A DNA stretch of 28,941 bases from CANQBR01 sp964641395 (lineage in GTDB: Bacteria > Bacillota > Negativicutes > Acidaminococcales > Acidaminococcaceae). The stretch covers positions 1-28,941 of the forward strand of contig CAZXKQ010000024.1 in the NCBI GenBank assembly GCA_964641395.1. Reading direction: 5' to 3'. Within the stretch, counting starts at the first letter, position 1. The number at the start of each line of letters is the position of its first letter. The notes under the pieces are model-generated. The model worked only from the letters and a program-made list of their open reading frames with translations, was not told the DNA's origin and did no database searches. Positions 8,671 through 16,507 of the stretch are shown in pieces. The translations under genes were made by a program, and so were the position numbers.

Positions 8671-8700
8671 GTAGTAAAACTCCCTTAAATGGTGTATAAT
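8671..8700 (+). promoter_or_regulatory. Probable promoter of the tetR-efflux operon
   Basis: A consensus TATAAT lies at 8695-8700, with a weak -35 GTAGTA (8671-8676) at 18 bp. The pattern GTAGTAAA-N-CT-N5-AAATG-N3-TATA recurs upstream of the short sepF at 2925-2954 (minus), 19 of 30 positions identical by hand alignment. Confidence 0.55.
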
Positions 8701-8732
8701 AGGAGCGAGAAGACTGAGAGGAGGGATGCCCT

Positions 8733-9398
8733 GTGACAGACAAAGCCGCCCTGCACGACCAGCATAACCCTGGTACGCCTAAGGGCCTGGAGGAAGGCCT
8801 CAGCAGTGCGGACAAGATTATGGATGCCGCCACCGCCCTCTTCGCCCAGCACCCCTTCAGCGCCGTCTCCGTCAAAGAGATCGCCCAGGCCAGCGGGGTG
8901 AACAGTGCGCTGATATCTTACTACTACGGCGGCAAGAAGAAGCTCTACCAAAGCGTCCTGCTGAAGCAGAGCGAGGCCTTCACCCGCATCATGGATGAGT
9001 TAGGCCAGGAGGACCTGTCCCCCAGCGACAAGCTCCAACGCTATGTGTCGGCCCTGGCCCAGCTGCAAGAGGAGCGGCCCCACTGCCTGCACCTCATCTA
9101 CCGGGAGCTGATCAGCCCCCAGCCCACCTTTGCCAACTTCGTCAAGAACCGGCTCTACCGCATCCACACCTTCATGACCCAACTGGTGGCTGAGGCCATG
9201 GCCCAGGAGGAATTAGGAGCGGGGATCCAGCCCACCCATGTGGCCTTCACCGTGGAAGGCATCATCATGTTCTACTTCTTGATGAAAAAATACATAGCCG
9301 AGCTAGGCAATTTCCCGCCCGGTGAAGAAACCCAGTACCTGCAAACCGCCTTAGGCAGCTATCTTGCATCCTTGCAACCCAAGGGGAGGAGACCATGA
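8733..9398 (+). CDS. TetR-family transcriptional regulator of the efflux operon
   Basis: Predicted repressor of the RND genes that follow it, probably including itself. It is 221 aa. The N-terminal DNA-binding domain spans about residues 25-75, with the helix-turn-helix at 47-66 (VKEIAQASGVNSALISYYYG), the typical TetR layout. The rest is a helical ligand/dimer domain with no residues that identify the ligand. The start is GTG 8733, with GAGGAGGG just upstream; an ATG at 8726 is in another frame. Its stop overlaps the ATG of the adaptor gene (ATGA), so regulator and pump are translationally linked. Ligand specificity is unknown. Confidence 0.85.
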   Translation: MTDKAALHDQHNPGTPKGLEEGLSSADKIMDAATALFAQHPFSAVSVKEIAQASGVNSALISYYYGGKKKLYQSVLLKQSEAFTRIMDELGQEDLSPSDKLQRYVSALAQLQEERPHCLHLIYRELISPQPTFANFVKNRLYRIHTFMTQLVAEAMAQEELGAGIQPTHVAFTVEGIIMFYFLMKKYIAELGNFPPGEETQYLQTALGSYLASLQPKGRRP

Positions 9399-10531
9399 AG
9401 GCAGCTGAAGAAGTAAGCAATCTCTTCCACAAGAAAAAACTGTGGTACGGCCTAGCCGTCCTAGCCGCCCTCCTGCTGCTGTGGCGGCTCTTTGTGGCCC
9501 TTACGCCGGCTCCGGCCCCGGCCAAGGAGGTGCCCCTGGTCCGCACCCTCACCGTAGGGGAGGAACTGGGGGACGGCCTGAGGGTCTATTCCGGCGAGAT
9601 CAGGGGCCGGCGGGAAAGCGTCCTAGGCTTCCAGGCCCAGGGCCGCATCGCCAGCCGCCTGGTGAACGTAGGCGACAGGGTGAAGGCGGGCCAGGTCCTC
9701 TTCACCCTCAACCCCCAGGATGCCTCCGCCCTGACGTCCGCCGCTGATGCCGCAGTAGTCTCTGCTACCGCCACCCAGAAGCTGGCCGCCGACAATGTGC
9801 GCCGCTACGCCGCCCTGCTGAAGGCAGGGGCTGTGAGCCAGGCCACCTTCGACAGCTACCAGGTACAGCTGGACAACGCTACCGCCCAGCTGCAAGAGGC
9901 CCAGGCCCTAGCCCGGGCCAGCCATAACCAGCTGGGCTATACCCAGCTGATAAGCGACACCGAGGGAGAGGTAGCCACCATCAACGCCGAGGTAGGCCAG
10001 GTAGTGGCCGCCGGCACCCCTGTAGTGACGGTGGTAGCCGCCGGCAGCCTGGAGGCCCAGTTCTACCTGCCGGAAAAAGAGCTCACCAGCACCGCCCCCG
10101 GCGCCCCCTGCACCGTCACCCTCTGGGCCCTGCCGGAGCTGAAGCTAGCCGCCACGGTGAAGGAAATCGCCACGGCGGCAGACAACGCCACCCGCACCTA
10201 CCGGGTACGGGCCAGCCTGCAAGACCCGCCTAAAGAGGTGAAGGTTGGTATGACCTGCAAGGTTAGCCTGCCTAAGGCCGGCCTGCCCCAGGGCCAGGCC
10301 TTCCTCCTGCCTGCCAGCGCCCTCTACCAGGTAAACGGCCGGCAGGCCGTGTGGCTGGTCAAGGAAGGCAAGGCCCATTTACAAGAGGTGAGCTGCCAAG
10401 ACTACCAGGGCAACCAGGTAGCCGTCACCGCCGGCCTGGCAGCCGGAGACGTAGTCATCACCGCCGGCCTGGAAAAACTCAACCAGGGCCAGGCTGTGCA
10501 GCCGGCCCGGCCTCCCAAGGCAGGTGAGTGA
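9395..10531 (+). CDS. RND efflux periplasmic adaptor (HlyD/AcrA family)
   Basis: Membrane-fusion protein linking the inner-membrane RND pump to an outer-membrane channel. It is 378 aa. A single N-terminal membrane anchor lies at about 16-36, and no lipobox cysteine is seen, so it is probably not a lipoprotein. The first half of the lipoyl domain is at about 72-110 (GFQAQGRIASRLVNVGDRVKAGQVLF), followed by an alpha-helical hairpin rich in Ala and Gln (about 110-175) and the second lipoyl half near 185-215 (GEVATINAEVGQVVAAGTPV). Beta-barrel and membrane-proximal domains finish the protein. It overlaps tetR by 4 nt and the permease by 8 nt. Its presence argues for a diderm cell. No TolC-type channel gene follows. 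Confidence 0.9.
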   Translation: MKAAEEVSNLFHKKKLWYGLAVLAALLLLWRLFVALTPAPAPAKEVPLVRTLTVGEELGDGLRVYSGEIRGRRESVLGFQAQGRIASRLVNVGDRVKAGQVLFTLNPQDASALTSAADAAVVSATATQKLAADNVRRYAALLKAGAVSQATFDSYQVQLDNATAQLQEAQALARASHNQLGYTQLISDTEGEVATINAEVGQVVAAGTPVVTVVAAGSLEAQFYLPEKELTSTAPGAPCTVTLWALPELKLAATVKEIATAADNATRTYRVRASLQDPPKEVKVGMTCKVSLPKAGLPQGQAFLLPASALYQVNGRQAVWLVKEGKAHLQEVSCQDYQGNQVAVTAGLAAGDVVITAGLEKLNQGQAVQPARPPKAGE

Positions 10532-13500
10532 GATGCTAGGCGGCAACTGGGCAGAATGGTCGATCAAGCATAAAAACATCGTCTATTTCTTCGCCTTCCT
10601 AGTGCTCCTCATGGGCCTCTACTCCTTCCGCTCCCTGGGCCGTAGCGAGGATCCCAGCTTCACCGTGAAGCAGATGGTGGTCAGCGCTGCCTGGCCGGGG
10701 GCCACCGCCAAGGAGATGGAGGATCATGTCACCCTGACCCTGGAAAAGCAGATCCAGAACACCCCTGACATCGAAAAGATCACCAGCTATTCCCGGCCCG
10801 GCGTATGCGTAATTACCGTCCAGATCAAGGACGAGGTGCCTAAGGAGCAGGTGCGGGCCCACTGGCTGGAGCTGCGCAATACGGTAAACGACTGTAGGGA
10901 CAAGCTGCCTGAGGGCCTGCTAGGGCCCAACTTTAACGATAGGTTCGACGATGTGTACGGCACCATCTACGCCCTGAGCGGCCAGGACTACAGCTACGAG
11001 GAGCTGCGCCGCTACGCCGAGCACATCAAGCTCCAGCTCTACCCCGTCCCCGACGTGAAGAAGATAGAGCTGGTGGGCGTGCAGCAGGAGAAGATCTACT
11101 TAGAGGCCAAAAGCGAAAAGCTGGCCCAGCTAGGCCTGGACCTTAACAGCCTGGCCTCTCTGATCAAGGCCCAGACCGCCCTCTCCCCTGCCGGCATGGT
11201 GGAGGCAGAGGGTGCCAATGTCTACCTGCGGCTCACCGGCAGCCTCAGCGCCACCCAGGAGCTGGCCTCCCTGCCCCTCACTGCGGCCGGCCGCAGCTTC
11301 CGCCTGGGAGACCTGGTGACCGTCCGCCGGGCCTACTCTGACCCGCCAGACGCTAAATTTTACTTTAACGGCAAGAAGGCCGTGGGCCTGGCCGTCTCCA
11401 TGGAGGATGGCGGCGACAACATAGCCCTAGGCAGGAACCTGGGCCAGGCGGTGGCCCGGCTCCGCCAAGAACTGCCCCTAGGCTTAGAGCTGGAGCAAGC
11501 CGCCAACCAGTCCCAGGTGGTGGAAAGCTCCATCAGCGAGTTTTCTAGCAGCCTGTGGGAGGCCATCATCATCGTGCTGGTGGTCAGCCTCTTCAGCCTG
11601 GGCCGGCGCTGCGGCTACGTCATCTCCTGCTGCATCCCCCTCATCCTGCTAGGCTCCTTCTGCGGCATGTACTTTTTAGGCATAGACCTGCACAAGGTCT
11701 CCCTGGGGGCCCTGGTCCTCTCCTTAGGCATGCTGGTGGACGATGCCATCGTGGTAGTAGAGCTGATGGAAGTGAAGCTGTCTGAGGGCTGGGAGCGGAC
11801 CAAGGCCGCTTCCTACGCCTTCGCCACCTGCGCCAAGCCCCTCCTCACCGGCACGGTCATCACCTGCCTAGGCTTCACCCCCATCGCCTTTTCCAGCAGC
11901 AATGCTTCCGAATTTGCCTCCGCCCTGGCTCCGGTAGTGGGCATGACCCTGCTGCTCAGCTGGTTCGTCTCTGCCACCCTGGCCCCGGCCCTAGGCCACA
12001 GCTGGATCGTCCCCCGCACCCTGGTAAAGGAGAGCTTCAGCAGCCCCTTTTACCAGCGTTTCCGGGCCCTGCTCCACTGGTCCCTCCGCCACAAGGCCCT
12101 GGTGCTGGGCCTCAGCCTGGCCCTCTTCCTAGCCAGCCTGGCCCTGCTGCCCAAGGTGCAAAAGGAGTTCTTTCCCCCTTCCGTACGGCCGGAGCTCTTG
12201 GTGGAGCTAGACCTGCCGGAGGGCAGCTCCCTGAAAAGCAGCGATGCCGCCGCCCTCCAGCTCACCCAGCTGCTGCGGGACGACCCGGATGTGAAGCTCA
12301 TCTCCACCTATGTGGGGAAGAGCGCCCCCCGCTTCGTGCTGGTCATCGACCAGGTGCAGCCTCGGGATAACTACGCCCAGCTGGTGGTGGTGGCCAAGGA
12401 CATCGCCGCCCGGCAACGCTTGCAGCAGAAGGTGACCCAGCTAGCCGCCCAGCACCTGCCGGACGTCATCACCTTCACCCGCTCCATCCCCCTAGGCCCG
12501 CCCCAGCCCTATGCGGTAATGCTGCGGGTCAGCGGCAGCGATCCGGCAGAGGTGAAGACCTACGCCCAAAAGCTGCGGCTGGTGATGGAGCAGCACCCCC
12601 ACATCATCAAGACCCGCTTGGACTGGTTGGAAGAGAGCAACGCAGTGAGCGTAGAAGTGGACAATGACAAGTTGGTGCAGATGGGCCTGACTCGCCAGGC
12701 GGTGGCCTCCGCCCTCTACGCCCAGGTCAGCGGCTACACTATGGCCACCTACCTGGAGGGAGACCAGGCCATCCCCATCGTCTTTCGCCTGGATCCAGAA
12801 GAACGCTCCGACCTAGACAAGCTGGCCACCCTCAGCATTCCCACCCCCCAGGGGACCGTACCCCTGGCCCAGGTGGCCCGGTTGAAGCGGGGCAGCGAGG
12901 ACAATATGATCTGGCGGCGTAACCTCCGCCCCACCATCACCATCTGCGGCGACATCGGCCCCGGGGCCACCGGCAACGACGTCACCCAGGAAGTCTACGA
13001 GGCTGCCAGCCAGCTGCGGCAGGAACTGCCCAGAGGCGTAACCATTGAAATCGGCGGCTCCCTGGAGGACGGCCATAGGGCTCTGGGCAAGCTGGCCCGC
13101 CCCCTGCCCGTCATCGCCCTCTTAATCATCGTCCTCCTGATGCTGGAGCTGCAAGACCTGCGCAAGATCGCCGTAGTCGTAGCCACCGTCCCCCTAGGCC
13201 TCATCGGCATCATCCTCGGCCTCCTCCTCTGCGGCTCTAAGCTAGGCTTCATGGCCCAGCTAGGCATCCTGGCCCTCATTGGCACCATCATCCGCAACGG
13301 GGTGGTGCTGGTAGATCAGATTAACCAGCACCTGGCCGCCGGCCAGCAGCCGCTGGAGGCAGTGGTGGAATCCTCCATCGTCCGCTTCAGGCCCATCATG
13401 CTGGCCGCCTTCACCACCGTGCTAGGCCTGGCCCCCATGTTCCCCAGCCAGTTCTGGAACGCTATGGCCGTGAGCATCTCCTTCGGCCTCACCTTTGCCA

Positions 13501-13565
13501 CCCTGCTGACCCTGGTGGTGCTTCCCCTCCTCTACGTCCTCATCTTTAGAATCAAAACTGACTGA
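10524..13565 (+). CDS. RND-family multidrug efflux permease (AcrB-like)
   Basis: Proton-driven inner-membrane pump, probably trimeric, exporting drugs or lipophilic compounds through the adaptor. It is 1013 aa, close to the usual size. TM1 lies near residues 14-30, two large periplasmic loops follow TM1 and TM7, and clusters of TM segments lie at about 340-540 and 860-1010. The proton-relay Asp406-Asp407 pair in GMLVDDAIVVVE corresponds to Asp407/Asp408 of E. coli AcrB. At the TM10 relay Lys position this protein has Arg924 (GTIIRNGVVLVD). The start may be GTG 10524 or ATG 10533, both overlapping or abutting the adaptor stop. Substrate cannot be inferred. No outer-membrane channel gene is linked. 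Confidence 0.92.
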   Translation: MSEMLGGNWAEWSIKHKNIVYFFAFLVLLMGLYSFRSLGRSEDPSFTVKQMVVSAAWPGATAKEMEDHVTLTLEKQIQNTPDIEKITSYSRPGVCVITVQIKDEVPKEQVRAHWLELRNTVNDCRDKLPEGLLGPNFNDRFDDVYGTIYALSGQDYSYEELRRYAEHIKLQLYPVPDVKKIELVGVQQEKIYLEAKSEKLAQLGLDLNSLASLIKAQTALSPAGMVEAEGANVYLRLTGSLSATQELASLPLTAAGRSFRLGDLVTVRRAYSDPPDAKFYFNGKKAVGLAVSMEDGGDNIALGRNLGQAVARLRQELPLGLELEQAANQSQVVESSISEFSSSLWEAIIIVLVVSLFSLGRRCGYVISCCIPLILLGSFCGMYFLGIDLHKVSLGALVLSLGMLVDDAIVVVELMEVKLSEGWERTKAASYAFATCAKPLLTGTVITCLGFTPIAFSSSNASEFASALAPVVGMTLLLSWFVSATLAPALGHSWIVPRTLVKESFSSPFYQRFRALLHWSLRHKALVLGLSLALFLASLALLPKVQKEFFPPSVRPELLVELDLPEGSSLKSSDAAALQLTQLLRDDPDVKLISTYVGKSAPRFVLVIDQVQPRDNYAQLVVVAKDIAARQRLQQKVTQLAAQHLPDVITFTRSIPLGPPQPYAVMLRVSGSDPAEVKTYAQKLRLVMEQHPHIIKTRLDWLEESNAVSVEVDNDKLVQMGLTRQAVASALYAQVSGYTMATYLEGDQAIPIVFRLDPEERSDLDKLATLSIPTPQGTVPLAQVARLKRGSEDNMIWRRNLRPTITICGDIGPGATGNDVTQEVYEAASQLRQELPRGVTIEIGGSLEDGHRALGKLARPLPVIALLIIVLLMLELQDLRKIAVVVATVPLGLIGIILGLLLCGSKLGFMAQLGILALIGTIIRNGVVLVDQINQHLAAGQQPLEAVVESSIVRFRPIMLAAFTTVLGLAPMFPSQFWNAMAVSISFGLTFATLLTLVVLPLLYVLIFRIKTD

Positions 13566-13601
13566 GGCTCCTTAACCAGGAGGCTGGGAAAAGACAGACC
13601 A

Positions 13602-13634
13602 AAGGGCTGTCAGACTGTGAGTCTGGCAGCCCTT
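13602..13634 (+). terminator. Terminator after the RND operon
   Basis: AAGGGCTGTCAGAC pairs with GTCTGGCAGCCCTT over 14 positions with one G-U pair and a 5-nt TGTGA loop. The tail is only moderately T-rich (CTGCTTATT). The 120 nt between this and the next terminator show no gene. Confidence 0.65.
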
Positions 13635-13758
13635 CTGCTTATTCCTTTGCTGTCGGCCACCACCCCTATGCCCCAGGCATCCTGCTCAAACCAAGGGTCA
13701 AACCCTGCTGGGCTGGCAAGTCGGCACCCATGAGCCCTTACTCCTCTCTCTAAGACAT

Positions 13759-13797
13759 AAAAAATGCGGGTATGCTCCCTATTATAGGCACATACCC
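13759..13797 (-). terminator. Terminator of the yqeC-yqeB-xdhC operon
   Basis: On the minus strand GGGTATG and CATACCC form a 7-bp stem, with an inner CCTATAATAGG pairing, followed by GC and then six T (13759-13764 as A on plus). It lies 30 nt after the xdhC stop. Confidence 0.7.
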
Positions 13798-13826
13798 AGC
13801 CCCTCGCAAAACGTATACAGGCTTAC

Positions 13827-14759
13827 TTATAAGCCGTGGCGCACTGCCACCAGTTGGGCGGCGATGCTGATGGCTATTTCCCCCGGGGTTTCGCTGCCTA
13901 TCTCCAGGCCGATGGGGGTGTAGACCCGCCCTAGCTGTTCCGGACTGAAGCCTAGGGCCGCCAGGTCCCGCCGTACCAGCTGGGCCTTGCCGCGGCTGCC
14001 CATCACCCCGATGTAGCCGGCCTGGGACTGGAGCAGGGCCGCTTCCACCAGGCTGTCATAGCGGTGGCCCCTGGTCATCACCACGGCATAGTCCCGGGGC
14101 CCCAGGGCCTTGAAGGCGCTCAGATCCTGATAATCGATGAGCCGGAGCTCCTCCGCCTCAGGAAAGAAGGCAGGGGTCAAAAATGCCGGCCGGTCATCGC
14201 AGACCAGGCAGCGAAAGCCCGCCCTGGCCAGGACTGGCACCAAGGCCTGGGCCACGTGGCCGCTGCCGAAGAGGTACAGGTAGCCTTCTCCATTCAGCAC
14301 CTGGGCGTAGTAGGCCCTGCCCTCCCCATCCTGGCAGCTGGGAGCCGCCGCCTCTTCTAAGCGCAGCCTCCCCCCTGCCAGGGGCCAGAGGAGGGCGCAG
14401 GGGGCGGCAGGCCGCTGCAAACGATCCAGCAGTTCCTGTAACACCTGCCTGTCCTCCTGCTGCAGGGGGTAGTAGAGCAACTCCACCTGGCCGCCGCAGT
14501 AAGCAGCCGCCTCCGGCCCTAGGTTGTAGCGGCACAGCCTAGCCTCCCCCTGGGCCAGGAGGGCCTGGCCCTCCTGGATGGCCTGGGCCTCTAGGCCGCC
14601 GCCGCCTACTGTGCCGGCCACCGGGCCGGCAGAGGTGAGCAACAGCACCGCCCCCGGCCCCCGGGGGGCAGAGCCTTCCCGCTTCACCACCACGGCCAAC
14701 AGGGCCTGCCCTCCCTCCTCTAACAGGGCCAAGGCCTGCCGTACTATGCTTATCTCCAT
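13827..14759 (-). CDS. xdhC: XdhC/CoxI-family molybdenum hydroxylase maturation protein
   Basis: XdhC proteins bind molybdenum cofactor and promote its sulfuration or selenation and insertion into xanthine-dehydrogenase-type hydroxylases. The 310-aa protein has the N-terminal XdhC_CoxI domain with GSAPRGPG (29-36), GTVGGGGLE (49-57) and CGG (88-90), and a C-terminal Rossmann domain with GSGHV (165-169), MTRGHRYD (228-235), GSRGK (254-258) and the family ending IGLEIGSETPGEIAISIAAQ. ATG 14759 follows an AAGGAGGG Shine-Dalgarno. yqeB ends 56 nt upstream and yqeC lies before that, which points to a selenium-dependent rather than ordinary hydroxylase. No hydroxylase subunit genes are in the window. 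Confidence 0.9.
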   Translation of the reverse strand: MEISIVRQALALLEEGGQALLAVVVKREGSAPRGPGAVLLLTSAGPVAGTVGGGGLEAQAIQEGQALLAQGEARLCRYNLGPEAAAYCGGQVELLYYPLQQEDRQVLQELLDRLQRPAAPCALLWPLAGGRLRLEEAAAPSCQDGEGRAYYAQVLNGEGYLYLFGSGHVAQALVPVLARAGFRCLVCDDRPAFLTPAFFPEAEELRLIDYQDLSAFKALGPRDYAVVMTRGHRYDSLVEAALLQSQAGYIGVMGSRGKAQLVRRDLAALGFSPEQLGRVYTPIGLEIGSETPGEIAISIAAQLVAVRHGL

Positions 14760-14815
14760 GGGCCTTACCCTCCTTCTGCCTTTCCAGCCCTTAGTGTATC
14801 TCCTGCAGCTGCTAG

Positions 14816-15637
14816 CTAAGCCCTTCCAGCTGCGTAGGCGCAGACCAACTCCAAGACGCTCCCTGCTATACAGCGGGCCTTGTCAGAGATGGTGTAACAA
14901 TTGGCCGCCTCTGTCAGCCGGGGGTCTATGTCCGCCAGCTTCAGCCCCTTTTTCACCTGGTAGCCATCCCGCAGCATGCCCCGCACCAGGCCGGTCAGGC
15001 TGGCCTTTACCTTTACCTTCTCCCCTGCCGGAGTGCGGATGAGGGCCAGCACCTGCCCCTGGCGGACGACGCTGCCGATGTCGGCCAGCACCTGGAGGCA
15101 GCCCTCTGCCGGAGCGTGAAGCACCCGTTCCGCCCCGTAGCCCCCTACCAGGCCCGGCACGCCGCTGTTAGGGGCGGCGCAGCCCTGCCGGATGATGCGG
15201 CCTAGGTTGTGGCCCCTCTGGGTTTCCACCACCGCGTCCACGTCCAGGCCGGCGGTGAAGCCAGGCCCCAGGGCTATGGTGAAGGGGGCCAGCTCCCTGC
15301 TGGTGCCCAGATTCTTTTTGGCGATGATGGCATCTATCAGCACGTCCGGCTGAAAGGCGGCCAGGCAGGCCCCTGCCGGGTCGGGCAGGAGGGGCACCTG
15401 GCCCTGCCGCCAGACTGCCTCTGCCTGGGCCAGGTCCTGGATCGCTACAGCGGTAAGCCCCTCTACCTGGAAGCTGCCCTGGTAGAGGGCGCTGGCCAGG
15501 GCCACCTGCCGCCGGATGACGCTAGGAGCGGGGCAGTCCAGGGCCAACACCTGGAAACCGGCGGCCCACAGCCTATGAATGGTGCCGGTGGCTAGATCCC
15601 CTGCCCCCCGCACCACTATCTTTAACTTCTTCTCCAT
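14816..15637 (-). CDS. yqeB: Selenium-dependent molybdenum hydroxylase system protein YqeB
   Basis: YqeB (EF2563 family) is known mainly from its co-occurrence with selD and selenium-dependent molybdenum hydroxylases; its biochemical step is not established. The 273-aa protein opens with KIVVRGAGDLATGTIHRL (6-23), the family signature with a nucleotide-binding look. Other conserved stretches are DAIIAKKNLGT (102-112), LGPGFTAG (123-130) and ETQRGHNLGR (138-147). The C-terminal third (about 175-235) resembles a lipoyl/hammerhead-like fold (IGSVVRQGQVLALI). It sits between yqeC (27 nt upstream) and xdhC (56 nt downstream). Cytoplasmic; no signal peptide. The family call is secure, the role is inferred from context. 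Confidence 0.9.
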   Translation of the reverse strand: MEKKLKIVVRGAGDLATGTIHRLWAAGFQVLALDCPAPSVIRRQVALASALYQGSFQVEGLTAVAIQDLAQAEAVWRQGQVPLLPDPAGACLAAFQPDVLIDAIIAKKNLGTSRELAPFTIALGPGFTAGLDVDAVVETQRGHNLGRIIRQGCAAPNSGVPGLVGGYGAERVLHAPAEGCLQVLADIGSVVRQGQVLALIRTPAGEKVKVKASLTGLVRGMLRDGYQVKKGLKLADIDPRLTEAANCYTISDKARCIAGSVLELVCAYAAGRA

Positions 15638-15664
15638 CTCAGCTCCTCCTCCGCCTCCACGCTG

Positions 15665-16363
15665 TCAGTCCAGGCGGAAGTCTCCCCAACTCCCCCGCAG
15701 GGCTACCTCCTCCCTACCCAGCCCCAGGGCCAGGAGCCTCTCTCTCAGGGCCTCCCCCGCCTCTCGCAGGCCGGGGCTGTCGCACTTGTTGAGGAGGACG
15801 TAGTAGGAGCGGCGGCCCACCCCCTTGCGGCTGCCTGTAGGGGCAGTGAGGAGGCGGGCTGCCTCCTCCAGGCCTAGCAGGCTGTCCGGCCTCAACTGGA
15901 GGGCCTGGGGGGCCAGGTGGGAGCGAAAGCACACTTCTTGCAGGGGTCGCCCTAGGGCGTCCAGGCCGAAGACTGCCACCACGCTGTCACAGCTAGGCAG
16001 CAGCACCGGCTCCCCCTCCCCTGGCAGCTTCGTCGGCCGGCCCTTGGCACCGTCAGCCTCCAGCAGGGCTATGGCGGCCGCCCCTAGGCAGGCCTCCAGG
16101 TCTGGCGGGGCCACCAGCTTGCCGCTGGCCGCCTCCACCTGGCCGCAGACGGCGTAACAGCCCTGCTGCCACAGCCGCCGGGCCTCAGCCAGGCTGGCCG
16201 CATAGTGCTCCCTAGGAGGGAGGATGTGGGTGGTGGTGGCCACCAGGGTGGCCCGGCCGGCGGCGGCGTAGTAGGCCGCCAACTGGTAGAGGAGGGTGGT
16301 CTTCCCCCCGCCCCCTACCAGGGATATTATGTGCTTCTGCCCATCGTGGAGGAAGGAAAACAT
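15665..16363 (-). CDS. yqeC: Putative selenium-dependent hydroxylase accessory protein YqeC
   Basis: YqeC is a P-loop protein of the same selenium-dependent molybdenum hydroxylase gene set; its exact job is unknown. The 232-aa protein shows VGGGGKTT (16-23) as Walker A and ATTTHILPP (42-50), both family-typical, then LLEADGAKGRPTK with the acidic DGAKG motif and PSCDSVVAVFGLDALGRPL. The C-terminal part has VLLNKCDSPGL, a GTPase-like NKxD segment. ATG 16363 follows GAGGTGG at a suitable distance. First gene of the operon; the region between it and the divergent gene at 16508 contains a dyad that could regulate both. Confidence 0.87.
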   Translation of the reverse strand: MFSFLHDGQKHIISLVGGGGKTTLLYQLAAYYAAAGRATLVATTTHILPPREHYAASLAEARRLWQQGCYAVCGQVEAASGKLVAPPDLEACLGAAAIALLEADGAKGRPTKLPGEGEPVLLPSCDSVVAVFGLDALGRPLQEVCFRSHLAPQALQLRPDSLLGLEEAARLLTAPTGSRKGVGRRSYYVLLNKCDSPGLREAGEALRERLLALGLGREEVALRGSWGDFRLD

Positions 16364-16442
16364 AGTGCCACCACCTCAGTCCCATTATAAACTACTGCCG
16401 CCGCCCCTGGCAAGGAGCGGCCCAGGCATTTTTTCTGCTAAT

Positions 16443-16476
16443 ATAGTTTACCCTATTTGGGCAACTATGATATAAT
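16443..16476. promoter_or_regulatory. Promoter with dyad between yqeC and the BNR gene
   Basis: TATAAT (16471-16476) with TTTACC (16447-16452) 18 bp upstream forms a plausible promoter for the plus-strand gene at 16508. An inverted repeat ATAGTT (16443-16448) / AACTAT (16463-16468), with inner CCC/GGG, overlaps the -35 and spacer and could bind a regulator acting on both divergent genes. A clear minus-strand promoter for yqeC was not found. Confidence 0.5.
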
Positions 16477-16507
16477 GTAGCTGATTTTAGGAGAACGAGG
16501 CCTGCCC

